DNA from: Nostocaceae cyanobacterium CSSed10_463m
GTDB lineage: Bacteria; Cyanobacteriota; Cyanobacteriia; Cyanobacteriales; Nostocaceae
Direction: 5' to 3'
NCBI GenBank assembly: GCA_003556955.1
Contig: PWQB01000362.1
Span: forward strand, 1-5,861
Length of the DNA stretch: 5,861 nucleotides
In this document: positions 5,668 to 5,861 of the stretch, in pieces
How positions within the stretch are numbered: the first letter of the stretch is position 1
How the letters are laid out: each line of letters begins with the position of its first letter
Translations under genes and position numbers: made by a program
The notes under the pieces: generated by a model
Databases searched by the model: none
Seen by the model: the letters and a program-made list of their open reading frames with translations, nothing else
Told to the model about the DNA's origin: nothing

Positions 5668-5800
5668 CTACCGTGTACACATAAGTCCTAATTTTCCCCC
5701 TAAATCCCCCAAGTCTGGGAAACTTGTCAAATTATTGTCCCGCCATAATTGGGGGTTAGGGGCGATTCGCTAAATTCGGTCACTTGTGTGTACACCTTAG
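5668..5800. mobile_element. MITE-like element, 133 bp, 19-bp terminal inverted repeats
   Basis: The left end CTACCGTGTACACATAAGT (5668-5686) and the reverse complement of the right end, CTAAGGTGTACACACAAGT (5782-5800), match at 16 of 19 positions. Immediately outside, ACCAAGG occurs on both sides (5661-5667 and 5801-5807), as expected for a 7-bp target-site duplication. The interior continues the symmetry: CCCCTAAATCCCCCAA (5697-5712) opposes TTGGGGGTTAGGGG (5749-5762), and AATTAT/ATAATT (5730-5735, 5745-5750) closes the centre. No open frame of useful length is inside, so it would depend on a transposase elsewhere. The family is not assigned. The transcript could fold into a long hairpin and may help end kinase transcription. 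Confidence 0.75.
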
Positions 5801-5807
5801 ACCAAGG
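5801..5807. repeat. Target-site duplication of the MITE-like element, right (ACCAAGG)
   Basis: This exact copy of 5661-5667 abuts the right terminal inverted repeat. The remaining 54 bp to the window edge hold nothing I can support. Confidence 0.65.
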
Positions 5808-5861
5808 AAAGAGAAGAGTTTTGCCGTTAGTGCATCTCGTCATATTCTGGGGTTTCCATTC

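Noticed and set aside
5827..5861. Possible 3' end of a minus-strand gene (codons for METPEYDEMH then TAA)
   Set aside because: The short acidic tail looks protein-like, but only 11 codons lie inside the window, with no homology I can name.

Overview
The window looks like chromosome from a filamentous, probably Nostoc/Anabaena-type cyanobacterium. The clues are four exact HIP1 octamers (GCGATCGC) in 5.9 kb, AT-rich coding sequence, cyanobacterial dispersed repeats in the intergenic DNA, and a cyanobacterial-style Ser/Thr kinase with a membrane anchor and an SH3 domain. The genus is an inference from these features.

Left part (1-1046, minus strand): two tandem Rpn (recombination-promoting nuclease, PD-(D/E)XK) genes. 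The upstream gene (212-1027) is complete. The downstream copy starts at 161 and runs off the left edge. The 53 full codons visible in both encode the same residues but differ at eight silent positions. The complete gene carries five in-frame 12-bp repeats (EGRQ/EGKQ) near its 3' end. Just before them is an internal ATG (437-439) behind a very strong Shine-Dalgarno sequence. This matches the published gene-within-gene design in which Rpn genes make a toxic full-length nuclease (RpnL) and a separately translated C-terminal antitoxin (RpnS) used in anti-phage defence. It is the most interesting system in the window.

Region 1047-1572 has no gene I can support. It is a mosaic of repeats: a small hairpin repeat, two copies of a 53-bp direct repeat that contains a hairpin, a C-tract repeat, an 87-bp nested palindrome, and an 82-bp repeat bounded by 8-bp inverted repeats.

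Middle part: 1573-3108 (+) encodes a GT39/PMT-type polytopic membrane mannosyltransferase. Convergent to it is 3150-3638 (-), a 162-aa soluble protein I do not recognise. A 163-bp AT-rich intergenic region separates that gene from the divergent 3802-5637 (+), a 611-aa membrane-anchored Ser/Thr kinase with a complete set of kinase motifs, one transmembrane helix, an SH3-like domain and a helical C-terminal region.

Right end: 31 bp after the kinase gene lies a 133-bp non-coding element with 19-bp terminal inverted repeats (16/19 match), flanked on both sides by the 7-bp direct repeat ACCAAGG. It looks like a miniature inverted-repeat transposable element (MITE) with its target-site duplication. 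The three genes from 1573 to 5637 show no obvious functional link and no operon structure.
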